Below, piece after piece: positions 25,160-31,220 of a stretch of DNA of 34,754 nucleotides (its first letter is position 1; every line of letters begins with the position of its first letter). Source of the stretch: Candidatus Peregrinibacteria bacterium CG1_02_54_53 (GTDB lineage Bacteria; Patescibacteriota; Gracilibacteria; Peribacterales; Peribacteraceae); contig MNWP01000042.1 in NCBI GenBank assembly GCA_001872575.1, forward strand, positions 1 through 34,754, written 5' to 3'. A program made the translations under genes and the position numbers. Below the pieces are notes generated by a model. The model ran no database searches, was not told where the DNA came from, and worked only from the letters and a program-made list of their open reading frames with translations.

Positions 25160-25165
25160 GATCCC
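25123..25165 (-). terminator. Strong minus-strand rho-independent terminator
   Basis: GGGATC-x-CAG-x-GCGAG pairs with GCTCGC-CTG-x-GATCCC across a GTAC loop (25130-25165). On the minus strand it is followed by seven T residues (A-run at 25123-25129). It ends a short minus-strand unit that starts in front of pgk. Confidence 0.8.
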
Positions 25166-25242
25166 TCCTTCGCTGTGACTCGCCATACACTGCAGGGAAT
25201 AGGCGCAGAAGGTGGCATGTCACGAAGCTCAAAGCCCAGAGC

Positions 25243-25272
25243 TTATGCGAAGGTGAACGCGAACTTCTTCAT
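25243..25272 (-). CDS. Nine-residue phenylalanine-rich peptide, leader-peptide-like
   Basis: The minus strand reads MKKFAFTFA then TAA. GGAGG (25286-25282) lies nine bases before the ATG, a good ribosome site. Three of the nine codons are TTC. Downstream, AAGCTC/GAGCTT can pair, and then comes the strong terminator at 25130-25165. This layout is that of Phe attenuator leaders (pheA, pheST), but no structural gene follows on this strand: the next sequence is the plus-strand AroE-like fragment. It may be an orphaned attenuator, a small RNA with a tiny ORF, or chance. Confidence 0.4.
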   Translation of the reverse strand: MKKFAFTFA

Positions 25273-25322
25273 GGAGCAAGTCCTCCGTTGGAGTGGAAAT
25301 GCAGAAAAGATTCGCTGACATC

Positions 25323-25350
25323 AGTATGCGGTTTTTCGTGCTTTAGGCAA
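25323..25350 (-). promoter_or_regulatory. Possible promoter for the small minus-strand unit
   Basis: TTGCCT (25350-25345) and CATACT (25328-25323) are 16 bases apart on the minus strand, about 50 bases before the peptide ATG. The match is moderate. Confidence 0.3.
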
Positions 25351-25413
25351 GAAGTCAACGCCTGATTATTCCCCGTTATTTTGCATTTATCCGTTTCCAT
25401 TTATGCTTCGTGT

Positions 25414-26622
25414 ATGCAGTACCCACTCCTGAATGAGGCAAAGCTTAACGGCAAGAGAGTTCTGCTCCGTGCCGGGTTCGATGTGCCCGTAGAAAACGGC
25501 GTGGTTACCGACACCTCGCGCATCGAGGCGATCGTTCCCACGATCAAGAAGATTCTGAAAGAAGGGGCGTCGTTGATCATCATGGCGCATCAGGGCCGGC
25601 CCAAGGGGGAGCGTGTTCCTGCGATGAGCCAGAAGCCGCTCGTGCCCGTGCTCGAGAAGTTATTGAAGGTCACGGTGCAGTTTGCGGATTCCTGCCGCGG
25701 ACCGAACACGCAAAAGATGGCCGGGGCACTCAAGTCGGGTGACGTGCTGTTGCTCGAGAATCTGCGCTACGAGAAAGCCGAGAACAGCAAAGATCCCGCT
25801 CAACGTGGTACCTTCGGCAAAGAGCTGGCCGCGCTGGCCGATCTCTACGTAAATGACGCGTTTACCAACTGCCACCGCGATCACGCGAGCATGACGAGTG
25901 TGCCTAAGCTGCTGCCATCGTTCATGGGTTTGCAGCTTGAGCAGGAGGTGACGCACCTCTCGAAAGTCGTCGATGATCCACGACATCCTTTCGCGCTGAT
26001 CGTCAGCGGGGCGAAGATGGAGACGAAAGTTCCCGTCATCGAGTACTTTCTCAGCAAGGGTGACGACGTGTTGCTGGGCGGTTGCATCGCCAACACGTTC
26101 ATCGCCGCGCGCGGATTCGAAGTTGGTGCTTCGAAGTACGAAGAAGCACAGGTGGAGCAGGCGCAGGACATCATGCTCGAAGGAGAGAAGGTCGATCTCG
26201 CCGATGTGCACGTGCCGCGTGATGTGGTCGTGGCGACACGGGCCACCGAAGATGCCGAAAAACTGGATCTGCCTCTTGAGAATGTGATGGGTGACATGAT
26301 GATTCTCGATATCGGCAAGGTGACGATCGAACGGTACCGCAAGATCATCGAGAAATCGGGAACCATCATCTGGAACGGCCCGCTGGGCCTGTACGAGATG
26401 AATCGTTTCTCGCACGGAACCAAGCGCATCGCCGAGGCCGTGCGCGATGCGACGGCCAAGGGTGCCGTATCGATTATCGGAGGAGGGGATACGCTCGACT
26501 TTCACACGAAGTACCGGTACCCGATGGATGTCTACACGTTCGTGAGTACGGGTGGCGGCGCCATGCTCGACTTCATTACGGGCAAGGAACTTCCTGCGCT
26601 GAAGGCCTTAGAGAAGAAGTGA
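25414..26622 (+). CDS. pgk: Phosphoglycerate kinase
   Basis: 402 aa from the ATG at 25414. Motifs: GKRVLLRAGFDVPVENG (substrate loop), IIMAHQGRPKG, LLLENLRYEKAE, YVNDAFTNCHRDHASM, FALIVSGAKMETKVPVI, GGCIANTFIAARG, GTIIWNGPLGLYE, SIIGGGDT and the C-terminal STGGGAMLDFI. The enzyme converts 1,3-bisphosphoglycerate and ADP to 3-phosphoglycerate and ATP. No gap, tpi or eno gene is adjacent, so it is not in a glycolytic operon here. It is followed by an inverted-repeat terminator. Confidence 0.96.
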   Translation: MQYPLLNEAKLNGKRVLLRAGFDVPVENGVVTDTSRIEAIVPTIKKILKEGASLIIMAHQGRPKGERVPAMSQKPLVPVLEKLLKVTVQFADSCRGPNTQKMAGALKSGDVLLLENLRYEKAENSKDPAQRGTFGKELAALADLYVNDAFTNCHRDHASMTSVPKLLPSFMGLQLEQEVTHLSKVVDDPRHPFALIVSGAKMETKVPVIEYFLSKGDDVLLGGCIANTFIAARGFEVGASKYEEAQVEQAQDIMLEGEKVDLADVHVPRDVVVATRATEDAEKLDLPLENVMGDMMILDIGKVTIERYRKIIEKSGTIIWNGPLGLYEMNRFSHGTKRIAEAVRDATAKGAVSIIGGGDTLDFHTKYRYPMDVYTFVSTGGGAMLDFITGKELPALKALEKK

Positions 26623-26637
26623 GGCAAGTGTTGTTTT

Positions 26638-26786
26638 CCTCACCCCTTACCCCTCTCCGTACCCACCCGTTTCCAGCCGGAGAGGGGAATGCCCTTTTTA
26701 TTTCGGTAGGCTCGAGAACTGAGAATGTACGCCCCCTCTCCCGTTGGCGAATGGAGTTGGCAGGGAAAGGGGGATGGGGGATGAGG
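26638..26786. repeat. REP-like palindromic element containing the pgk terminator
   Basis: CCCCTCTCCG (26650-26659) and CGGAGAGGGG (26678-26687) form a perfect 10-pair stem, followed by CCCTTTTTA: a likely terminator for pgk. The outer ends CCTCACCCC (26638) and GGGGGATGAGG (about 26776-26786) are near-inverted copies of each other. A third GCCCCCTCTCCC unit lies at about 26730. The whole resembles the dispersed CCCCTCTCC / GGAGAGGGG palindromes of many bacterial genomes. Confidence 0.7.
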
Positions 26787-26848
26787 CACAGGCCGCGATT
26801 TCCCAAATAGGCCCCGCAATGGCACAATAGGGCGCCTCTTCTTTCTTC

Positions 26849-28444
26849 ATGGAACCGCTCATCGTTCTTATCCCCACAGAAGGGGAGTCGTGGAACGCCT
26901 TTGTCCGTCGTGCGACGGAAACGACCGGCGAACTGCTGCTCCTGCTCTCTGCGCTCGAGACCCCGTTCCTTAAGGATCGGACGGAACAGCGACGATTCTT
27001 CGAGGCACTGCAGGCAATCCGCAGCCGCATACGCGTCGCCACCAAGCGCTCGGGCCTCATTTCTGCCGCCCGCGTGCACGGATTTCGCGTGTTGACCTCG
27101 ACGCAGGAGGTGCGATTCGTGCTCGACGGCCATCCCGCCCGCGAAGAAGCTCTGCGCGTATTTGCACCGAATTTGTGGCGTCAGAAACTGCGATCGCAGT
27201 TGCAGAGCATGGGCATTCTCTCTCTGCCGAAGCTGCGTATTTGGATATTGATTCTCGTCAGCACGGGCCTCTTTCTATTCGTGCTCTTTCGCCTGCTGCC
27301 CTCCGCAGAAATTCAGGTGAAACCGCGGGAGGATACCGTCACGCATACCGTCAATATCTTTCTCGTGCAGACGGGGGCGCTGGCGCAAATTCCCGACCGC
27401 GTGCGCACGATGCCTCTTAAGCCCGTCCGCGTGAACATCACCCGAACGATCACCTTCGATCGTATCAGTCAGGAGTTCAGCGGTACGAGTGCCAAGGTGC
27501 CCATGATGATCATCAATACGACCAAGGAGCCGTATTCGTTTCGCAAGGGCACACGTCTCTCGAATCAGGCAGGCATCGTCTTCCGCATCTCTGAGCAGGT
27601 CTTTCTGGAACCCGAAGGACGCACGTCGGTCATCGCCGAGGCGGATCCTCTGGATCTCTACGGCCAGATTGTGGGCGAACGCGGTAACGTGCCTGCCGGA
27701 CGCAAATGGGAGTTCGTCGGACTTCCTGCCGCCGAACGCTCACTCGTGTACGGCGAGAATCAACTGACCGCCAGCGGCGGTATTACTTCGGCACGGTCCG
27801 TCCTTACGAAAGAAGATCTGAAATTGGCCGAAAAACAGCTGGAGAACGAGCTTTTGCTGATGGCAAAGCAGATGGTGGATGAGGAAAGGACCCTCTTCAA
27901 CGCACAACATCCCGATGAGCAACTCGAGATGCTCTACTACGACGAGCTGACACAGATTACGTACGAAGACTTCGTCATGCCCACAGAATTCATCGGGCAA
28001 CAGATCACCTCGGTACCGATCGAAGGCACCATCGTCTACACAACGTACGGATACGACACGAAGGCGGTATTGGATCTCTTGATTGCCGAACTCAAAGCGC
28101 ACGTACGATCCGAAAAACTTCTGCTCGAAGAAAGCCTGACGTACAATCGTCTCGTTGCGCACGTCATCGATTACGCCGACGATCTGTCGTGGATCAAGAT
28201 TACCGTCGACCTTTCGGGTACCGAGCAGTTCACTCTCGATCCCTTAAGTCCCACCGGTGCGCAGTTCGCCAGAAAAGTCCGCAATAAAGTGGCTGGTCTG
28301 CCGGTCGATGAGGCACTGCGCATCGTCAAAAACCTGCCCGAAGTCGATCAGGTCGAGATCTCAGTTTGGCCTCCGTGGAGCCCAAAACTCCCTCCTATTC
28401 CTGCACATATTTACGTAAAACCTGTATCCTCGTTCTCCTCATGA
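26849..28444 (+). CDS. Single-pass membrane protein with baseplate-J-like extracellular region
   Basis: 531 aa. Residues 1-125 are a soluble, probably cytoplasmic domain; 130-150 is one TM helix (LRIWILILVSTGLFLFVLF). The outer part has repeated beta elements: VPMMIINTTKEPYSFRKGTRL, GIVFRISEQVFLEP, ADPLDLYGQIVGERGNVPAG and FVGLP. This pattern ('...I.N.....LvkgTR...G..F....v.vP.g.....V.A...G..gNvpaG') is what is often annotated as baseplate J/gp47-like in CPR genomes. The last 120 residues (VIDYADDLSWIKITVDLSGT, LPEVDQVEISVWPPWSPKLP) form another beta domain. There are no phage genes nearby; it may be part of an envelope machine. It overlaps the next gene by 4 bases (ATGA), so the two are translationally coupled. 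Confidence 0.75.
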   Translation: MEPLIVLIPTEGESWNAFVRRATETTGELLLLLSALETPFLKDRTEQRRFFEALQAIRSRIRVATKRSGLISAARVHGFRVLTSTQEVRFVLDGHPAREEALRVFAPNLWRQKLRSQLQSMGILSLPKLRIWILILVSTGLFLFVLFRLLPSAEIQVKPREDTVTHTVNIFLVQTGALAQIPDRVRTMPLKPVRVNITRTITFDRISQEFSGTSAKVPMMIINTTKEPYSFRKGTRLSNQAGIVFRISEQVFLEPEGRTSVIAEADPLDLYGQIVGERGNVPAGRKWEFVGLPAAERSLVYGENQLTASGGITSARSVLTKEDLKLAEKQLENELLLMAKQMVDEERTLFNAQHPDEQLEMLYYDELTQITYEDFVMPTEFIGQQITSVPIEGTIVYTTYGYDTKAVLDLLIAELKAHVRSEKLLLEESLTYNRLVAHVIDYADDLSWIKITVDLSGTEQFTLDPLSPTGAQFARKVRNKVAGLPVDEALRIVKNLPEVDQVEISVWPPWSPKLPPIPAHIYVKPVSSFSS

Positions 28445-29208
28445 AGCTCGCCCGCGGATTCCGGCTGCTCATTATGTCACTCCTGACTCTTGCGTCGGGT
28501 GGCGCGATGCTGCTTCTGGTGCTGACATCAATGGTGGTGCTGGGATTTAACGGGACGGCGCGCCTGCAAGAAGAGAACGGCCCCACCGCGCTGCGCGCAT
28601 CGCTGATCGATGTGCAGGTCGGGCGGGAAAATGACATGCCCACGCAACAGGGTGGGGGAGAGGTCTGCGGCCTCGTGTTCGGTGCGGCGGTGCATCGCGG
28701 TGCTTTGCCGGGGCCGGGAATTTCACGCCGAGTCGGTACGGCCGCACGTCTGTATCACGAAGGAGTGTTACAACACATAATCTTGAGCGGTGGCAAGGGA
28801 GAGGAGGGTATGGCGAGTGAGGCAGAGGTGATGCGTGATGTTGCTTTGGAAAATGATATTCCAACAGGGGATTTAACGCTGGAAGATCAGTCACGATCCA
28901 CGTGGGAAAATCTGCTTTTGAGCCGACCCCTCACAGGCTCCTGTACCTCTGTCATTGGGATTTCGGACCGTTATCACCTCGCGCGCATCGCTTACCTTGC
29001 CCGCCGGCAGGGCTTTCCGGACATTCGTACCCTCCCGAGTGACATAGAGCCCTCCTGGCCCTTCGAAATGAAGAGCATCAGCAGGGAAGTCGCCGCCCTT
29101 CTCTACTACATGGTCATTACGCACGTGTATCCCATCGATGATATTTCACAACATGACATTCGCGACTCGATTGAGCAGGAAGTTCTTGGCTCTATGATCA
29201 CAAAATAA
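28441..29208 (+). CDS. DUF218 (YdcF/SanA/ElyC-type) membrane-anchored protein
   Basis: 255 aa from the ATG at 28441, which overlaps the previous stop. One TM segment (about 8-36) is followed by a DUF218 domain: GLVFGAAVHRGALPGPGISRRVGTAA, LYHEGVLQHIILSGGKG, SEAEVMRDVALENDIP and DQSRSTWENLLLSR. Acidic and Arg residues typical of the family are present. Relatives such as SanA and ElyC act in envelope integrity or undecaprenyl carrier metabolism. Coupling to the preceding membrane protein suggests a shared envelope function. Confidence 0.85.
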   Translation: MKLARGFRLLIMSLLTLASGGAMLLLVLTSMVVLGFNGTARLQEENGPTALRASLIDVQVGRENDMPTQQGGGEVCGLVFGAAVHRGALPGPGISRRVGTAARLYHEGVLQHIILSGGKGEEGMASEAEVMRDVALENDIPTGDLTLEDQSRSTWENLLLSRPLTGSCTSVIGISDRYHLARIAYLARRQGFPDIRTLPSDIEPSWPFEMKSISREVAALLYYMVITHVYPIDDISQHDIRDSIEQEVLGSMITK

Positions 29209-29232
29209 GATCATTTGGTCTGTCAATTGATT

Positions 29233-29260
29233 TATTAACATAAAATGCATTATGTTAATC
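29233..29260. other. dif-like Xer recombination site
   Basis: 28 bases in the 11-6-11 layout of Xer sites: left arm TATTAACATAA, centre AATGCA, right arm TTATGTTAATC. Ten bases of each arm are perfect inverted copies (29234-29243 and 29250-29259). The inner CATAA...TTATG and the right arm closely match the XerD-side arm of E. coli dif (TTATGTTAAAT). It lies 133 bases upstream of the tyrosine recombinase gene, as difSL lies upstream of xerS in streptococci. TTGATT (29227) and TTATGT (29250) are 17 apart, so a promoter may overlap it. Confidence 0.7.
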
Positions 29261-29310
29261 TGGAGATATGTGGATAACTTATTCCCCTGCTTCTTCTCCT
29301 GCTCAATAGA

Positions 29311-29379
29311 GATGTCACCCTGAGCTCTGTCGAAGGGCGACATCATCCCCAGTCATGGTTCGACAGAGCTCACCATGAC
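29311..29379. repeat. REP-like pair of palindromes before the recombinase gene
   Basis: GATGTC/GACATC (29311-29344) encloses CTGAGCTCTGTCGAAGGG. GTCATGGT/ACCATGAC (29352-29379) encloses TCGACAGAGCTC. It has the same architecture as the pair at 24698-24770 with a changed core. It occupies the leader of the recombinase gene, whose ATG is 14 bases after the second palindrome. Confidence 0.8.
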
Positions 29380-29393
29380 AACTTCCCGCCTCC

Positions 29394-30338
29394 ATGCCCG
29401 TTAAGTCCCCTGCACCGGCTGTAACCCCCCTCGCGAGTGCCGTAGAGCGCTATTTAGTCTTCCTCCGGAGCGAACAGAACAAGTCACCACTGACGATAGA
29501 CTCGTACCGGCAGTCTTTGGCCCTGTTTCAGAAATTATCGAAGCTTGAATCCCCTGCTGAAATTAACAAAGCCACCATCCGCATTTTTAAGAGTAATTTG
29601 CACATGTATCGCACTGCGCACGAACAAGAAGTTATGGTTCGTACCAAGAACCACCACTTGACGGTACTGCGTGCTTTCTTGCGTTATCTTATTTCCGAGG
29701 AGGAGATGGATTGCTACCCGCCCGATCGCGTCACACGGTTCAAAGAAGACCAGCGCAAGGTGAAAGTCCTCTTTCATGACGAGCTGGAGCGCCTGCTTGC
29801 TGCACCTGATACCGATACCCGCAATGGCAAGCGCGATAAGGCGATCCTGGAGCTCTTCTTCTCTACCGGTCTTCGTTTAACGGAGCTCAAGAGCCTTAAC
29901 CGTAAGGACCTCAATTTCACGACGCGTGAGACCTCGGTTAAGGGTAAGCGTGGCAAAGTGCGGGTGGTCTTTCTTACTGATCGCGCAGTCGATGCCCTCA
30001 AAGCCTATTTGGAAAGCCGCATGGATCACCTCTCCCCTCTCTTCATTCGCAATCACGAGCAGGCTCTCGAAGTCATGCCTCCGGGTGAGGAATATCGCCT
30101 GTCGCGTATTTCGATCTACAACATCGTCAAAAAATACGCCCTCAAGGCCGGAATCGTCTCTGACCCCTCTCCGCATACCCTTCGTCACTCCTTTGCGACC
30201 GATCTACTGCGTAATGGGGCGGATTTGAGGAGCGTGCAGGAGATGTTGGGTCATAAGGACCTGAGTACAACGCAGATTTATACACATGTCACCAATCCCC
30301 AATTAAAAGAAGTTCATAAAAAATTCCACGGTAAATAG
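29394..30338 (+). CDS. Xer-type tyrosine recombinase
   Basis: 314 aa. The N-terminal SAM-like core-binding domain (about 12-105: LASAVERYLVFLRSEQNKS, LTVLRAFLRYLI) is followed by the catalytic domain with all active residues: Arg161 (STGLRLTEL), Lys183 (VKGKRGK), His261 and Arg264 (HTLRHSFAT), His287 (LGHKDLS), and nucleophile Tyr296 (TQIYTHVT). The protein is of XerC/XerD size. The last residues, HKKFHGK, are encoded by a sequence that itself looks like a Xer site (30309-30336). A dif-like palindrome lies upstream and cassette-like genes with copied 3' ends lie downstream. It may be the chromosome dimer resolvase, a cassette integrase, or both. Confidence 0.92.
   Translation: MPVKSPAPAVTPLASAVERYLVFLRSEQNKSPLTIDSYRQSLALFQKLSKLESPAEINKATIRIFKSNLHMYRTAHEQEVMVRTKNHHLTVLRAFLRYLISEEEMDCYPPDRVTRFKEDQRKVKVLFHDELERLLAAPDTDTRNGKRDKAILELFFSTGLRLTELKSLNRKDLNFTTRETSVKGKRGKVRVVFLTDRAVDALKAYLESRMDHLSPLFIRNHEQALEVMPPGEEYRLSRISIYNIVKKYALKAGIVSDPSPHTLRHSFATDLLRNGADLRSVQEMLGHKDLSTTQIYTHVTNPQLKEVHKKFHGK
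30309..30336 (+). other. Xer-like site A inside the recombinase 3' end (attI-like)
   Basis: 11-6-11 layout: left arm GAAGTTCATAA, centre AAAATT, right arm CCACGGTAAAT. It overlaps the codons for HKKFHGK and the TAG stop. It is the most diverged of the copies at the DNA level, but the encoded residues equal those of site B. Confidence 0.55.
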
Positions 30339-30346
30339 CCATAATC

Positions 30347-30418
30347 CCCTGCTGGCTTAGGGAGGCCTGTCCGGCGTAGCGAAGCGGAGACGGATGCATA
30401 AGAAGTTTCATGGAAAAT
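30347..30418 (+). other. Stem-loop recombination-site unit B (attC/pdif-like)
   Basis: A small hairpin, CCCT/AGGG (30347-30362), has GGCTTA in its loop. Then comes GGAGGCCTGTCCG, a 17-base variable stretch, and a Xer-like site: CGGATGCATAA, centre GAAGTT, right arm TCATGGAAAAT (30391-30418). TCCG (30370) can pair with CGGA of the left arm. The segment 30354-30418 has exactly the same length (65) as 31071-31135, and the first 20 bases differ at one position. CAT at 30397 begins a reading of HKKFHGK and stop, the same ending as the recombinase. Confidence 0.75.
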
Positions 30419-30447
30419 AGCCCTATTGATGCTGTATAGACAACATA

Positions 30448-30475
30448 TTGACATTGTATGTACAAAGAGTACAAT
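30448..30475 (+). promoter_or_regulatory. Promoter/operator of the toxin-antitoxin operon
   Basis: TTGACA (30448-30453) and TACAAT (30470-30475) are 16 bases apart. The spacer holds TTGTA-TG-TACAA (30454-30465), an inverted repeat placed where an autorepressing antitoxin would bind. The ATG at 30458 lies between the two promoter boxes, so the antitoxin must start at 30482. Confidence 0.75.
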
Positions 30476-30481
30476 GAATCC

Positions 30482-30754
30482 ATGACAACCACTATTCAGG
30501 TGCGCACCAATCAGGCTACGAAAAAGACTGCTCAGCTGATTCTGGAAAAACTGGGCTTGGATTTGAGCACCGCGATTAATATCTATCTGGTCCAGATTAT
30601 TGAAAAGCAAGGAATCCCTTTTGAGGTGGTGACGGAAAACGGCATGACTCCTGCCGAAGAGAAGAAAATACTCAAAGAGATCGTATGGGCGAAGAGGCAT
30701 GGAAAGAGATACGCATCCGCAAAAGCATTGCATGATGCTATACTCAAGGAATGA
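30482..30754 (+). CDS. dinJ: DinJ/RelB-family antitoxin
   Basis: 90 aa from the ATG at 30482. MTTTIQVRTNQATKKTAQLILEKLGLDLSTAINIYLVQII is the ribbon-helix-helix DNA-binding start of RelB/DinJ antitoxins (beta strand TTTIQVR, then two helices). The C-terminal half (EEKKILKEIVWAKRHGKRYASAKALHDAILKE) would wrap the toxin. It binds YafQ-type toxin and represses its own operon, probably through the palindrome in the promoter spacer. It overlaps the toxin start by 4 bases. It is the only complete cassette between two Xer-like units. Confidence 0.88.
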   Translation: MTTTIQVRTNQATKKTAQLILEKLGLDLSTAINIYLVQIIEKQGIPFEVVTENGMTPAEEKKILKEIVWAKRHGKRYASAKALHDAILKE

Positions 30755-31038
30755 AGAGATACGCAGTCGTGGCGACAAAGCAGTACAAAAAGGACTACAA
30801 GATTTTGTGTAGAACAGGACATGATCTACGGAAACTCGATCATGTCATCGACACTCTGGCTGCAGGGAAAGAGCTACAAGTGAGGCATCGTGATCATACG
30901 CTTAAAGGCAAATTGCGCGGAACGCGCGAGTGCCATATCGGTTCCGATTGGCTGCTTAAGTACAAGAAGGAAGACAAAGAGTTGCTGCTCATTCTGCTGC
31001 GGACAGGAACGCACCGGGATGTTCTGGGGATAGAGTAA
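30751..31038 (+). CDS. yafQ: YafQ/RelE-family mRNA interferase toxin
   Basis: 95 aa. Matches the YafQ pattern: YKKDYKILCRTGHDLRKLD near the N-terminus, then HRDHTLKGKLRGTRECHIGSDWLLKYK and LLRTGTHRDVLG. The catalytic candidates of YafQ (His in RDHxL, His and Asp in CHIxxDW, and the late His in TGTH) are all present, so it is likely active as a ribosome-dependent mRNA endonuclease. It is translated with the antitoxin through an ATGA overlap. Toxin-antitoxin pairs are typical stabilising cargo of integron and pdif cassettes. Confidence 0.9.
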   Translation: MKRYAVVATKQYKKDYKILCRTGHDLRKLDHVIDTLAAGKELQVRHRDHTLKGKLRGTRECHIGSDWLLKYKKEDKELLLILLRTGTHRDVLGIE

Positions 31039-31061
31039 GTTACACGGAAAATGACACTACT

Positions 31062-31135
31062 CCTCCTATTGGCTTAAGGAGGCCTGTCCGCCGAAGCCTG
31101 GCGCAGGCGGATGCATAAGAAGTTTTATGGAAAGT
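31062..31135 (+). other. Stem-loop recombination-site unit C (attC/pdif-like)
   Basis: Hairpin CCTCC/GGAGG (31062-31082) has GGCTTA in its loop. Then TCCGCC (31087) can pair with GGCGGA (31106). The Xer-like site follows: CGGATGCATAA, centre GAAGTT (identical to B), right arm TTATGGAAAGT (31108-31135). CATAA-6-TTATG is the Xer core. The hairpin arms differ from unit B but still pair, as expected for conserved structure. CAT at 31114 begins a reading of HKKFYGK and stop. Just upstream (31036-31055), a CACGGAAAATG stretch resembles a partial right arm. Confidence 0.75.
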
Positions 31136-31220
31136 AGCAGGTAATCCTCTTAAAGTAGGGTGAGTTGAACAGAACATAGTTGGTTTCGTAGAGTATGATG
31201 TACCTGTCCCGCATACCACA

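Noticed and set aside
26849-28444. Prophage or tailocin baseplate
   Set aside because: The baseplate-J-like pattern is in a single-pass membrane protein, with no sheath, tube or tail genes near it.
29394-30338. Phage integrase or classical IntI integron integrase
   Set aside because: The protein has the short Xer layout, I see no IntI-specific insertion between the catalytic motifs, and there are no phage genes around. Integron-like behaviour is inferred only from the sites.
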